The notes below the pieces were generated by a model. It saw only the letters and a program-made list of their open reading frames with translations. It searched no databases and was not told where the DNA came from. The translations under genes and the position numbers were made by a program. Below, piece by piece: positions 29,498-38,405 of a stretch of 64,000 nt of DNA. The DNA lies in the NCBI RefSeq assembly GCF_030705305.1, contig NZ_JAUZEE010000005.1, positions 248,001 through 312,000 of the forward strand, read 5' to 3'. Origin of the DNA: Leptothrix discophora. Its GTDB lineage: Bacteria; Pseudomonadota; Gammaproteobacteria; Burkholderiales; Burkholderiaceae_C. The stretch's first letter is position 1. Each line of letters begins with the position of its first letter.

Positions 29498-29983
29498 ATG
29501 CGCCAGCTGTTCAAGCGCCTGGGCGACGGCGTGTCCGTCGCCCTGTTCACCGCGCTCTTCCTCGTCTTCATCGTCCAGATCGTCGCCCGCTTCGTCTTCC
29601 AGCGGCCCTTGCCGTGGACCGACGAGCTGGCGGTGATGCTCTACGTCTGGGTGATCCTGTGGTCGGCCGCGCTGGTCGTGCCCGAGCGCGAGCACGTCAT
29701 GTTCGACCTGGTCTGGAACGCGGTCGGCCCGGCCGTGCGGCGGGTGCTGCGCATCGTCGGCCACGGGATGCTCGGCGGCCTGTGCGCCTGGGCCTTGCCG
29801 GCGACCTGGGACTACGTCCACTTCATGGCCCGGGAAGGCACACCGGTGCTGGGCGTGCCCTTCATGCTGGTGTTCGCGCCCTTCGTGCTGCTGATGGTGG
29901 CGCTGATCGTGCGCAGCGCCGTGGCGATCGTGCGGGCCTGGCGCGGCCTGGACCTCGGCGACGCCGCCATTCCCTCGGCCTGA
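29498..29983 (+). CDS. TRAP transporter small permease (DctQ family)
   Basis: 161 residues with four predicted membrane helices. FVFQRPLPWTDELAVMLYVWVILWSAA is split by the characteristic W-x-(D/E)-E at the start of helix 2. It forms a complex with the large permease. It starts 15 bp after dctP and ends 7 bp before dctM. Confidence 0.9.
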   Translation: MRQLFKRLGDGVSVALFTALFLVFIVQIVARFVFQRPLPWTDELAVMLYVWVILWSAALVVPEREHVMFDLVWNAVGPAVRRVLRIVGHGMLGGLCAWALPATWDYVHFMAREGTPVLGVPFMLVFAPFVLLMVALIVRSAVAIVRAWRGLDLGDAAIPSA

Positions 29984-29990
29984 GAACGAC

Positions 29991-31289
29991 ATGAACCTTG
30001 CCCTCTTCGCCTTGGCGGGCGTGCTGGTCGGCGGCATGCTGATGCGCCTGCCGATCGGCTTCGCGATGATCGCCTCGGGCATCGCCTACCTCACGGTCAA
30101 GCAGCAGGACCTCGGCCTGGTGGCCGAGCAGATCGGCAACGGCCTCTACAACAGCTATGTGCTGCTGGCCGTGCCGATGTTCGTGCTGGCCGCCAACCTG
30201 ATGAACGCGGGCACCGTCAGCGAGCGCCTGTTCGACTTCTGCCGCATCCTGGTGGGACGCATGCGCGGCGGGCTGGCGCAGGTCGACATCCTCGTCAGCG
30301 TGATCTTCTCGGGCATGAGCGGCAGCGCCATCGCCGATGCGGCCGGACCGGGCCTGGTGACGATCCGGCAGATGCTGCGCAAGCCCGAATACAGCCGTGG
30401 CTTCGCCGGTGCGGTGGTGGTGGCGAGCGCGACGCTCGGGCCGATCATCCCGCCGTCGATCCCCATGGTGATCTACGGCCTGGTCTCCGGTGCATCGGTC
30501 GGCGCGCTGTTCCTGGGCGGCGTGCTGCCGGGCGCGCTGATGGCGCTGTCGATGATGGCGGTGGTCCACGTCATCGCCGTGAAGCGCGACATGCCGCGCG
30601 AGGCACCGGTGCCCTGGTCCGAGTGGCCGGCGGTGATCTTCCGGGGCGCGCTGCCGCTGTCGATGCCGGTGGTGCTGCTGGGCGGCATCTACTCGGGCGC
30701 GTTCACGCCGACCGAGGCGGCGGCCGTCGCGGCCTGCCATGCGCTGATCCTGTCGACCGTCATCTACCGCGCGCTGAACCTGCGCCAGCTCGCCGGCGTG
30801 GTGCTGGAGTCGGCCCGCTCCAGCGCGGTCATCACGATGATCCTGGCCGGCTCCTTCATGCTGAACTACGCCTTCACGGCCGAGGGCGTGCCGCAGGCCA
30901 TGGCCCAGTGGGTCGATGCGATGCAGCTCGGACGTGTGGCCTTCCTGCTGCTGGTCAACGTGATGTTCCTGGTGCTGGGCTGCTTCCTGGACGTCTCGGT
31001 GCTGCTGCTGGTCTTCGTGCCCATGCTGCTGCCCGCGGTCAACGCGCTGGGCATCGACCGGGTCCACTTTGGCGTGCTGGTGGTGCTCAACATGATGATC
31101 GGCATGATCCACCCGCCCTTCGGCATGCTGCTGTTCGTGACCAAGGCGCTGACCGGCATCCCGATCGGCGAGATGATGAAGGAGGGCTGGCCCTTCATCG
31201 TCATGCTGCTGATGCTGCTGCTGGCGCTGACGCTGTTTCCGCAACTCGTTCTTTGGCTTCCGCAAACCATGGGCTACGGGATCAAGTGA
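29991..31289 (+). CDS. TRAP transporter large permease (DctM family)
   Basis: 432 residues, about twelve membrane helices. Family motifs include IFSGMSGSAIADAAGPG, GPIIPPSIPMVIYG, SGAFTPTEAAAVAA and MIGMIHPPFGMLLF. It is the Na+-coupled transport channel of the TRAP system formed with the two preceding genes. Its stop codon overlaps the kinase start (TGATG). Confidence 0.95.
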   Translation: MNLALFALAGVLVGGMLMRLPIGFAMIASGIAYLTVKQQDLGLVAEQIGNGLYNSYVLLAVPMFVLAANLMNAGTVSERLFDFCRILVGRMRGGLAQVDILVSVIFSGMSGSAIADAAGPGLVTIRQMLRKPEYSRGFAGAVVVASATLGPIIPPSIPMVIYGLVSGASVGALFLGGVLPGALMALSMMAVVHVIAVKRDMPREAPVPWSEWPAVIFRGALPLSMPVVLLGGIYSGAFTPTEAAAVAACHALILSTVIYRALNLRQLAGVVLESARSSAVITMILAGSFMLNYAFTAEGVPQAMAQWVDAMQLGRVAFLLLVNVMFLVLGCFLDVSVLLLVFVPMLLPAVNALGIDRVHFGVLVVLNMMIGMIHPPFGMLLFVTKALTGIPIGEMMKEGWPFIVMLLMLLLALTLFPQLVLWLPQTMGYGIK

Positions 31290-32224
31290 TGAGCCACCCT
31301 CCTTGTGATGTCGTCTGCCTCGCCAGCTGGAACGCCGACCTGGTCTCGCGTGTGCCGCGTCCCCTGGCAAGGGGCGAGACCCTGATGGCCAGCGCCTTCG
31401 AGGTCAGCCCCGGCGGCAAGGGCAGCAATGCCTCGGTCGCGGCGGCGCGGCAGGGCGCGCGGGTCGCGGTGCTGGCGCGCATCGGGGCCGACGACTTCGG
31501 CCGCATGGCGCTGGACCTGTGGCAGCGCGAGGGCATCGACACCGCGCAGGTCGAGGTGGTCGAGGGCGAACGCAGCGGCGTCGCGCAGATCTGGGTCTAC
31601 GACGGTGGCGACAACAGCATCGCGGTGTTCGCCGGTGCCGGCGCCGGCCTGGGGCCGCGCCATGTTGAGGCTGCCGCTTCGACCCTCGCCGCCGCCCGGG
31701 TCGTGATGGCGCCGTGCGAGGTGCCGATCGAGGCCACCCAGGCCGCCTTCGCGCTGGCCCGCCAGCATGGCGTCACGACGCTGCTGAACCCCGCGCCGGC
31801 GCGACCACTGCCCGACGCGCTGCTGGCCCTGTGCGACCTGCTGACGCCCAACGAGGGCGAGCTGCTCGCGCTGGCCGGGCTTGGTGAGGACGCGCCGCTG
31901 GAGACTGCCGCGCAGGCGTTGCTGGCGCGCGGCGCCGGCGCGGTGATGGTCACCTGCGGGGCCGATGGCGTGCGGCTGTTCCGGCCCGGCCAGCCGGCCC
32001 TGCACGAGCCCGGCTGGTCCGTCGACGTGATCGACACCATCGGCGCGGGCGACACCTGCACCGGCGCGCTGGCCGCGGCGCTGGCCCGCGGCCTGGCCCT
32101 GCCCGAGGCGATGCGGCAGGCCAACGCGGCCGCCGCGCTGGCCGTCACCGGCAGGGGGGCGATCGTCGCGATGCCCGATCGCGACGGGGTTTCCGCCCTG
32201 CTGGCCACACGGCCGACGGCCTGA
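31289..32224 (+). CDS. PfkB-family carbohydrate kinase (ribokinase-like)
   Basis: 311 residues. The first PfkB signature is PGGKGSNASVAAARQGA, and the second, with the catalytic base, is DTIGAGDTCTGALAA. TPNEGELLALAG is the nucleotide-side block. It phosphorylates a sugar or sugar acid with ATP. Translational overlap with dctM shows it belongs to the TRAP cluster, so an imported or aldolase-derived sugar-type molecule is its likely substrate; which one cannot be determined. Confidence 0.88.
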   Translation: MSHPPCDVVCLASWNADLVSRVPRPLARGETLMASAFEVSPGGKGSNASVAAARQGARVAVLARIGADDFGRMALDLWQREGIDTAQVEVVEGERSGVAQIWVYDGGDNSIAVFAGAGAGLGPRHVEAAASTLAAARVVMAPCEVPIEATQAAFALARQHGVTTLLNPAPARPLPDALLALCDLLTPNEGELLALAGLGEDAPLETAAQALLARGAGAVMVTCGADGVRLFRPGQPALHEPGWSVDVIDTIGAGDTCTGALAAALARGLALPEAMRQANAAAALAVTGRGAIVAMPDRDGVSALLATRPTA

Positions 32225-32254
32225 CCGGATCCGCCCCGCGCGATGTGGCTGTGG

Positions 32255-32316
32255 GGTGTCGGTGAGGTGTCGGTGAGGTGTCGGTGAGGTGTCGGAGAGG
32301 TGTCGGAGAGGCGTCC
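32255..32316. repeat. 11-bp tandem repeat (five full units)
   Basis: The unit GGTGTCGGTGA is repeated three times perfectly, followed by two GGTGTCGGAGA variants and a partial unit. It lies in the 166-bp gap between the kinase and dienelactone hydrolase genes. The unit number may vary between strains by slippage. No function can be assigned. Confidence 0.9.
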
Positions 32317-32390
32317 GTGGCGCGGCAGGGATCACCGGCCCTGCCTAGAATCGCCCGCTTTCCCTGAACCACCCTGACCGGGAGAGCCTG

Positions 32391-33284
32391 ATGACCGAGA
32401 CCGTGACGCCGCCCGAGACCCTGCGGGGCGACACACGCGACGACAGCCGCCGCGACTTCCTGCGCACGGCGGTCGGCACCGGCTTCGCGGCGGCCGTGCT
32501 GCCGGTCGTGGCGCAGACCGAGGTCCGCACCGACAGCGTCGGCCTGGACGTTGGCGAGGTCATGATCGACGTGGCCGGATTCCAGCTGCCGGCCTACCGC
32601 GCCGCGCCCAGCGGCAAGACCGGCCTGCCGGTGATCCTGGTGGTCAGCGAGATCTTCGGCGTGCATGAGCACATCGCCGACGTGGCCCGCCGCTTCGCCA
32701 AGCTCGGCTACCTCGCGATCGCGCCGGAGCTGTTCGTGCGCCAGGGCGATCCGTCGTCCTACGGCGAGATCGACAAGCTGATGGCCGAGATCATCCGGTT
32801 GACGCCCGATGCGCAGGTGCTGGCCGACCTCGATGCGTGCGTGGCCTGGGCCGGCAGGCAGGGCGGCGACACCCGTCGGCTCGGCATCACCGGCTTCTGC
32901 TGGGGCGGCCGCATCACCTGGCTCTATGCCGCGCACAACCCGGCGGTGAAGGCCGGCGTCGCGTGGTACGGCCGCCTGACCGGGCCGGTGACACCGCAGA
33001 ACCCGCGCCATCCGGTCGATCTCGCCGGCGAGCTGAAGGCGCCGGTGCTGGGCCTCTACGGCGGCCAGGACGGCGGCATCCCGCTGTCGGCGGTCGAGCA
33101 GATGAAGGCCGCGCTGGCCGCAGGCTCGACGCGGTCGGCGGCGGCCCAGGCCTCGCGGTTCGTGGTCTATCCGGACGCGCCGCATGCCTTCCATGCCGAC
33201 TACCGCCCGAGCTACCGCCAGGCCGATGCGCAGGACGGCTGGCGCCGCTGCCTGGACTGGCTGGCCAGCCATGGTGCGGCCTGA
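32391..33284 (+). CDS. Dienelactone hydrolase family protein with Tat signal
   Basis: 297 residues. The N-terminus has a twin-arginine-type motif SRRDFLRTAVG followed by a hydrophobic stretch and AVLPVVAQ, so export to the periplasm is predicted. The hydrolase domain shows the nucleophile elbow GFCWGG (Cys), the Asp in YGGQDGGIP and the His in PDAPHAFHAD, the Cys-Asp-His triad of carboxymethylenebutenolidases. The substrate is unknown. GGGAGA lies upstream of the ATG. The ZIP transporter gene follows 12 bp later. Confidence 0.9.
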   Translation: MTETVTPPETLRGDTRDDSRRDFLRTAVGTGFAAAVLPVVAQTEVRTDSVGLDVGEVMIDVAGFQLPAYRAAPSGKTGLPVILVVSEIFGVHEHIADVARRFAKLGYLAIAPELFVRQGDPSSYGEIDKLMAEIIRLTPDAQVLADLDACVAWAGRQGGDTRRLGITGFCWGGRITWLYAAHNPAVKAGVAWYGRLTGPVTPQNPRHPVDLAGELKAPVLGLYGGQDGGIPLSAVEQMKAALAAGSTRSAAAQASRFVVYPDAPHAFHADYRPSYRQADAQDGWRRCLDWLASHGAA

Positions 33285-33296
33285 GGCCGGCGACCG

Positions 33297-34094
33297 ATGA
33301 TCCTGGCCTCCATCCTGATCGCGACCTTCGCCAGCGGCGTGCTGTCGGTGCTGCTGGCCGGCTGGCTGGCGCTGCCCTTGCTGGCTCGCATGCTGCCGCA
33401 CATGGTCAGCCTGTCAACCGGCGTGATGCTGGCCGCCGCGCTGCTGGACATCATGCCGGAGGCCTTCGAGTCGCACGTCGGCGCCGGCCATGCCGAGCCG
33501 CAGGCCCTGTTCGCGACGCTGCTGGGCGGCCTGCTGTTCTTCTTCCTGCTGGAGAAGGTTGAGCTCTACCGCCACAACCATCACCACGAGGGCGACGACC
33601 CGCACCACCACCACCACCACGGCTTCGATGCCGAGCAGGCCGGCAAGGGCGGCTGGAGCGTGCTGGTGGGCGATGCGACGCACAACTTCTGCGACGGCGT
33701 GCTGATCGGCGCGGCCTTCCTGGCCGATCCGGCGCTGGGCTGGCTGACCGCGCTGGCGGTCGGCGTGCACGAGATCCCGCACGAGTTGAGCGCCTTCATC
33801 GTGCTGCTGCATGCGGGCTTCTCGAAGCGCCGCGCGCTGATGTTCAACTGCTTCACCGGGCTGGCCTCGGTGCTCGGCGGCGTGCTGAGCTATGTCGCGC
33901 TGGCGCCCTTCGAGGCGGCCTTGCCCTACATGCTGATGGTGGCCGCCAGCACGCTGATCTACATCGCGGTGGCCGACCTGATCCCGCAGCTCCAGAAGCG
34001 CCTGGACTGGCGCGACACCGCCACGCAGCTGGCCTGGATGGCCGGTGGCATCGGCCTGATCGCCACGATCAGCGGCGTCGCGCACGGCCACTGA
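33297..34094 (+). CDS. ZIP-family divalent metal transporter
   Basis: 265 residues, about eight membrane helices. The metal-path motifs are HNFCDGVLIGAAF (helix 4) and HEIPHELSAF (helix 5). The cytoplasmic loop after helix 3 is a histidine-rich stretch (HNHHHEGDDP followed by six His, ~93-108), typical of zinc/iron ZIP carriers. It moves Zn2+ or similar ions into the cytoplasm. It follows the hydrolase gene closely and ends before a strong hairpin. Confidence 0.92.
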   Translation: MILASILIATFASGVLSVLLAGWLALPLLARMLPHMVSLSTGVMLAAALLDIMPEAFESHVGAGHAEPQALFATLLGGLLFFFLLEKVELYRHNHHHEGDDPHHHHHHGFDAEQAGKGGWSVLVGDATHNFCDGVLIGAAFLADPALGWLTALAVGVHEIPHELSAFIVLLHAGFSKRRALMFNCFTGLASVLGGVLSYVALAPFEAALPYMLMVAASTLIYIAVADLIPQLQKRLDWRDTATQLAWMAGGIGLIATISGVAHGH

Positions 34095-34117
34095 CGCGAC
34101 ACCGTCCCGCCCGCAAC

Positions 34118-34147
34118 GACGAAGGCCGCTGGACAGCGGCCTTCGTC
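34118..34147. terminator. Bidirectional terminator hairpin between ZIP and Crp/Fnr genes
   Basis: A perfect 13-bp stem (GACGAAGGCCGCT / AGCGGCCTTCGTC) with loop GGAC separates two convergent genes. T-tracts are weak on both sides. Confidence 0.65.
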
Positions 34148-34177
34148 ATGGGCGTTCGGACCGGACCGGGCGCCGCT

Positions 34178-34999
34178 TCAGTGTTCCTCGCCGGCCATCT
34201 GCCGCAGCGCGCTCAGGTCATGCACGGTGACGTTGTAGCCGCGCACGCTGAACACGCCACGCGACTCGAAGCTGCGCATCAGGCGCGACAGCGTCTCGGG
34301 CGTCATCGCCAGCTGCTGGGCGATGTCGCGCTTGCGCTCCTGCAGGCGCAGCTCGCAGCTGTCGCCATGGCCGGGACAGCGCTGCACCAGCCAGCGCGCG
34401 AACCGGGCCGGCGCGTCGTTGTGCAGCAGGTTGCGCGAGGCCTCGGTCAGCGAGCGGACCTCGCGGGCCAGGTTGGCGCAGAAGCGCAGGCCCAGCAGCG
34501 GCATGTTCACCAGGTGCAGGCGCAGCAGCTCGATGGGCAGCTCGGCCACGACCACGTCGGACAGCGCCAGCGCCTCCATCGTGTGCGGCTCGGCCAGCCA
34601 GGCCGAGTGGCCGTCCAGCCAGGCCGGTCCGGCGACGCTGCGTTCGGTGCGCAGGCTGCCATCCGCCGCGCGCGAGCCCAGCACGGCGTCGCCCGACAGC
34701 AGCAGCACCAGTGCGCGGGCCGGCTGGCCATCGCGGAAGACCGAGTCGCCCGCGGCGACCGGACGCCGGATCGCGATCTGCTGCAGCACCGCGACCTCGC
34801 CGGTGCCCAGCGGCGGCGTGCCGAAGGCGATCAGCCAGGGCGTCGGGTCGGCCGGTGCCGGCGGCGCGGCCGCGAGGCGGCGCCGGGGCTTGGGCAGATG
34901 CACCGCTCGCGGCGCACGGGTGATCGGGTGAGGGGTGTCCAAGAGCTGCACAACCAAGAACCAGCGAGTGATTCGACAAGGCGGTTCGGCGAACCGCAT
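34178..34999 (-). CDS. Crp/Fnr-family transcriptional regulator
   Basis: 273 residues. A cyclic-nucleotide-type beta-roll (RPVAAGDSVFRDGQPARALVLLL split by strands) is followed by the dimer helix and a Crp-type winged helix. The recognition helix MTPETLSRLMRSFES has the E-xx-SR pattern that reads TTGA half-sites in Fnr. The N-terminal Fe-S cysteine cluster of true Fnr (CX2CX5C) is absent; Cys8 stands alone. It is therefore more like Dnr/Crp-type members that sense another signal. The only strong ATG (34999) lies inside a hairpin and has no Shine-Dalgarno sequence, so the true start may be a GTG further in; the first ~40 residues are not conserved-looking. An Fnr-like box lies upstream. Confidence 0.85.
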   Translation of the reverse strand: MRFAEPPCRITRWFLVVQLLDTPHPITRAPRAVHLPKPRRRLAAAPPAPADPTPWLIAFGTPPLGTGEVAVLQQIAIRRPVAAGDSVFRDGQPARALVLLLSGDAVLGSRAADGSLRTERSVAGPAWLDGHSAWLAEPHTMEALALSDVVVAELPIELLRLHLVNMPLLGLRFCANLAREVRSLTEASRNLLHNDAPARFARWLVQRCPGHGDSCELRLQERKRDIAQQLAMTPETLSRLMRSFESRGVFSVRGYNVTVHDLSALRQMAGEEH

Positions 35000-35009
35000 G
35001 TTGTCGAAT
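34971..35009 (-). promoter_or_regulatory. Long nested inverted repeat around the Crp/Fnr start codon
   Basis: Outer arms ATTCGACAA (34971-34979) and TTGTCGAAT (35001-35009) enclose inner arms GCGGTTC (34981-34987) and GAACCGC (34991-34997) with a 3-nt loop. Only a 1-nt and a 3-nt bulge interrupt 16 pairs. In the minus-strand RNA the apparent ATG start lies at the bulge of this hairpin. It may be an operator, or an RNA structure that hides the start. Confidence 0.6.
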
Positions 35010-35034
35010 GTGCGCCAGTGAACATGCGTGGCGC

Positions 35035-35048
35035 TTGAGGCAGGTCAA
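35035..35048. promoter_or_regulatory. Fnr-like binding box upstream of the Crp/Fnr gene
   Basis: TTGAGGCAGGTCAA has the TTGA-N6-TCAA form of Fnr/Anr/Dnr sites, located 36 bp before the apparent start codon. The encoded regulator has a matching recognition helix, so autoregulation is plausible. The 13-mer TGAGGCAGGTCAA recurs at 61401-61413 upstream of the cytochrome c' gene. Confidence 0.55.
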
Positions 35049-35060
35049 CCCCCAGTCAGC

Positions 35061-35080
35061 AAACCCCGATGGTTTCGGGG
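35061..35080 (-). terminator. Terminator downstream of ntrC
   Basis: On the minus strand a 6-bp stem CCCCGA/TCGGGG with a 5-nt loop is followed by TTTGC. It lies 29 bp after the ntrC stop. Confidence 0.55.
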
Positions 35081-35108
35081 GGTATGCGACGGTTGGGCAG
35101 CAATTCTT

Positions 35109-36605
<1,497 letters not shown>

Positions 36606-36657
36606 GCGTGGGCCTGTCCTGGCTGAGCCGTTCCGGTTGACGGGCCACGCCGGCCCG

Positions 36658-37728
36658 TCATGGCAGAGGGATCTGAATCTTGAACACGGTACGCCCGGGG
36701 TCGCTCTCGCATTCGATCAGGCCCTGATGCTGCTGCACGACGTCCTGCGCCAGCGTCAGCCCGAGGCCTGAACCCCCGTCCCGGCCGGTGACCAGCGGGA
36801 AGAAGATGCGATCGCGGATGTCGGCGGGCACGCCGGGTCCGTTGTCCTCGATATGCAAGTCCAGTGCCAGTCGATAGCGGGTCCGGCCGATCGTGACCTG
36901 GCGCGAGGCGCGGGTGCGCAGCACGATGCGGGCCTTGCCGTCGGCGATCTGCCCGACCAGCGCCTGGGCGGCGTTCTGGGTGATGTTCAGGACCGCCTGG
37001 ATCAGCTGCTCGCGGTCGCCGCGGAACTCGGGCAGCGAGATGTCGTAGTCGCGCACGATCACCAGGCCGCGCGAGTGTTCGGCCAGCACCAGCGAGCGGA
37101 CCCGCTCCAGCACCTCGTGGATGTTGACGTCGGCCACCACGCGAGGACGGCGGTGCGGCGCCAGCAGCCGGTCGACCAGGGCCTGCAGCCGGTCGGCCTC
37201 GTGGATGATGACGCCGGTGTATTCGGTCAGCGACTTGTTGTCGAGCTCCATCTCCAGCAGCTGCGCCGCGCCGCGGATCCCGCCCAGCGGGTTCTTGATC
37301 TCGTGGGCGAGGTTGCGGATCAGCTCCTTGGTCACGCGGGCCTGGTCGAGCGTGCGGCTCTCGCGGTCCTGGCGGGCCTGCTGCTCGATCTCGACCAGCT
37401 CCAGCAGCACCTGCTCGCCGTGGCCGATCTGGGTCAGGATCGCATGCACCGGCAGCGGCTCGCCGCCGGTGGCGGTGCGGCGCATCAGGGCCTCCAGCCG
37501 CCCGGTGGCGTATTCGTTGTCGACCACCGAGCGGAAGGTCGTCTGTAGCAGCGCCGGATCGACGAACCAGTCGAAGATGCGCGACTTCTGCAGCGTGCGC
37601 CGGGGCAGCCCGAGCGTGGCCTCGAAGGCGGCGTTGACGAACACGCAGCGGCCATCCGCGCGCAGCACGGCGACCATGGTGGCGAGGTGGTCGAAGGCGT
37701 CGTAGCCAGGACCGCGCAGCAGGCTCAT
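36658..37728 (-). CDS. ntrB: Nitrogen regulation sensor histidine kinase NtrB (NR-II)
   Basis: 356 residues, cytoplasmic. An N-terminal PAS domain (GRCVFVNAAFEATLGLPRR) is followed by the H-box RNLAHEIKNPLGGIRGAAQLLE with the phosphorylated His. The ATPase has the N-box VLNITQNAAQAL, DNGPGVP and GGSGLGLTLAQDVV. NtrB phosphorylates or dephosphorylates NtrC depending on PII. It is the third gene of glnA-DUF4124-ntrB-ntrC and is directly upstream of ntrC. Confidence 0.95.
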   Translation of the reverse strand: MSLLRGPGYDAFDHLATMVAVLRADGRCVFVNAAFEATLGLPRRTLQKSRIFDWFVDPALLQTTFRSVVDNEYATGRLEALMRRTATGGEPLPVHAILTQIGHGEQVLLELVEIEQQARQDRESRTLDQARVTKELIRNLAHEIKNPLGGIRGAAQLLEMELDNKSLTEYTGVIIHEADRLQALVDRLLAPHRRPRVVADVNIHEVLERVRSLVLAEHSRGLVIVRDYDISLPEFRGDREQLIQAVLNITQNAAQALVGQIADGKARIVLRTRASRQVTIGRTRYRLALDLHIEDNGPGVPADIRDRIFFPLVTGRDGGSGLGLTLAQDVVQQHQGLIECESDPGRTVFKIQIPLP

Positions 37729-37744
37729 CGGTTTTCCTTCCGGC

Positions 37745-38293
37745 TCAGGGCGTGGCGCCGAGCTTGGCCAGTTCGCGCCGGATCGCGGCCACGTCGGCCT
37801 CCTTGCGGGCGAGCGCCGCGCGCAGCTCGGCCTGGCGTTCGGGCGTGGCGCTGCTGGCGTCCTTCAGGTCCTTCTGGAGCTGGGCCAGGCGGTCCTCTTC
37901 CTTGCGCAGCTCGCCGTCGAGGATGCGGCGCGCGTCGGTGTCACGGGCCCGCTGTTCGGCCGGGTCGATGCGGGCACCTTCGTTGGCCGAGGGCCGCGAG
38001 GCCGGGCCACCGGCCGACGAGGCCGCCGCAGCGCCCGAGGCCAGCGGCTTGGGCGCGTCCGGACGGCGGGTCTGCACGACGGTGACGGCCGCGCCTTCCA
38101 GCGTCTTGCAGCCGCGCTCGGCCGCCTCGCGCACGCTGATCTGGTCGGTGTAGAGGTTGCCGGGGCAGCGGTAGACGGAGCGGTCCTGGGCCAGTGCCGG
38201 GGCCGACAGGGCCACCAGGCCCATCGCGCAGGCGGTCGAACCCAGCGCAAGCAGCGTGGTCGGCAGGGACTTCGGTCGGGTCAGGGAAGGCAT
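37745..38293 (-). CDS. DUF4124-type exported protein between glnA and ntrB
   Basis: 182 residues. A signal peptide (LGSTACAMGLVALSAPALAQ) is followed by VYRCPGNLYTDQIS, which resembles the DUF4124 pattern of a short strand with a Cys, then a second Cys in AAERGCKTLEG. The C-terminal third is a charged coiled coil (RKEEDRLAQLQKDLKDAS, ~135-175). The frame can be extended upstream to 38371, but that would run through the glnA terminator, so the ATG at 38293 is used. A gene of this kind between glnA and ntrB is common in Burkholderiales; its function is unknown. Confidence 0.75.
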   Translation of the reverse strand: MPSLTRPKSLPTTLLALGSTACAMGLVALSAPALAQDRSVYRCPGNLYTDQISVREAAERGCKTLEGAAVTVVQTRRPDAPKPLASGAAAASSAGGPASRPSANEGARIDPAEQRARDTDARRILDGELRKEEDRLAQLQKDLKDASSATPERQAELRAALARKEADVAAIRRELAKLGATP

Positions 38294-38323
38294 CACGAAC
38301 CAGTATCGCCCAAGCATCCCGGC

Positions 38324-38351
38324 AAAAAAAAGACGGCCCCGAAGGGCCGTC
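38324..38351 (-). terminator. Rho-independent terminator of glnA
   Basis: On the minus strand an 8-bp stem GACGGCCC/GGGCCGTC with a TTCG tetraloop is followed by eight T. It lies 55 bp after the glnA stop. Strong, so ntrBC are probably transcribed by limited read-through or from their own promoter. Confidence 0.9.
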
Positions 38352-38405
38352 CACGCGTGTGACTGGGTCACGTGAGCCGCAGCAGCCGGGGGCCGCCGCC
38401 GGGCA

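Noticed and set aside
32255-32316. Possible CRISPR array
   Set aside because: The 11-bp units are directly adjacent with no spacers and no cas genes are nearby.
33560-33640. His-codon run in the ZIP gene as a repeat artefact or cloning tag
   Set aside because: A His-rich cytoplasmic loop at this position is a normal feature of ZIP transporters.
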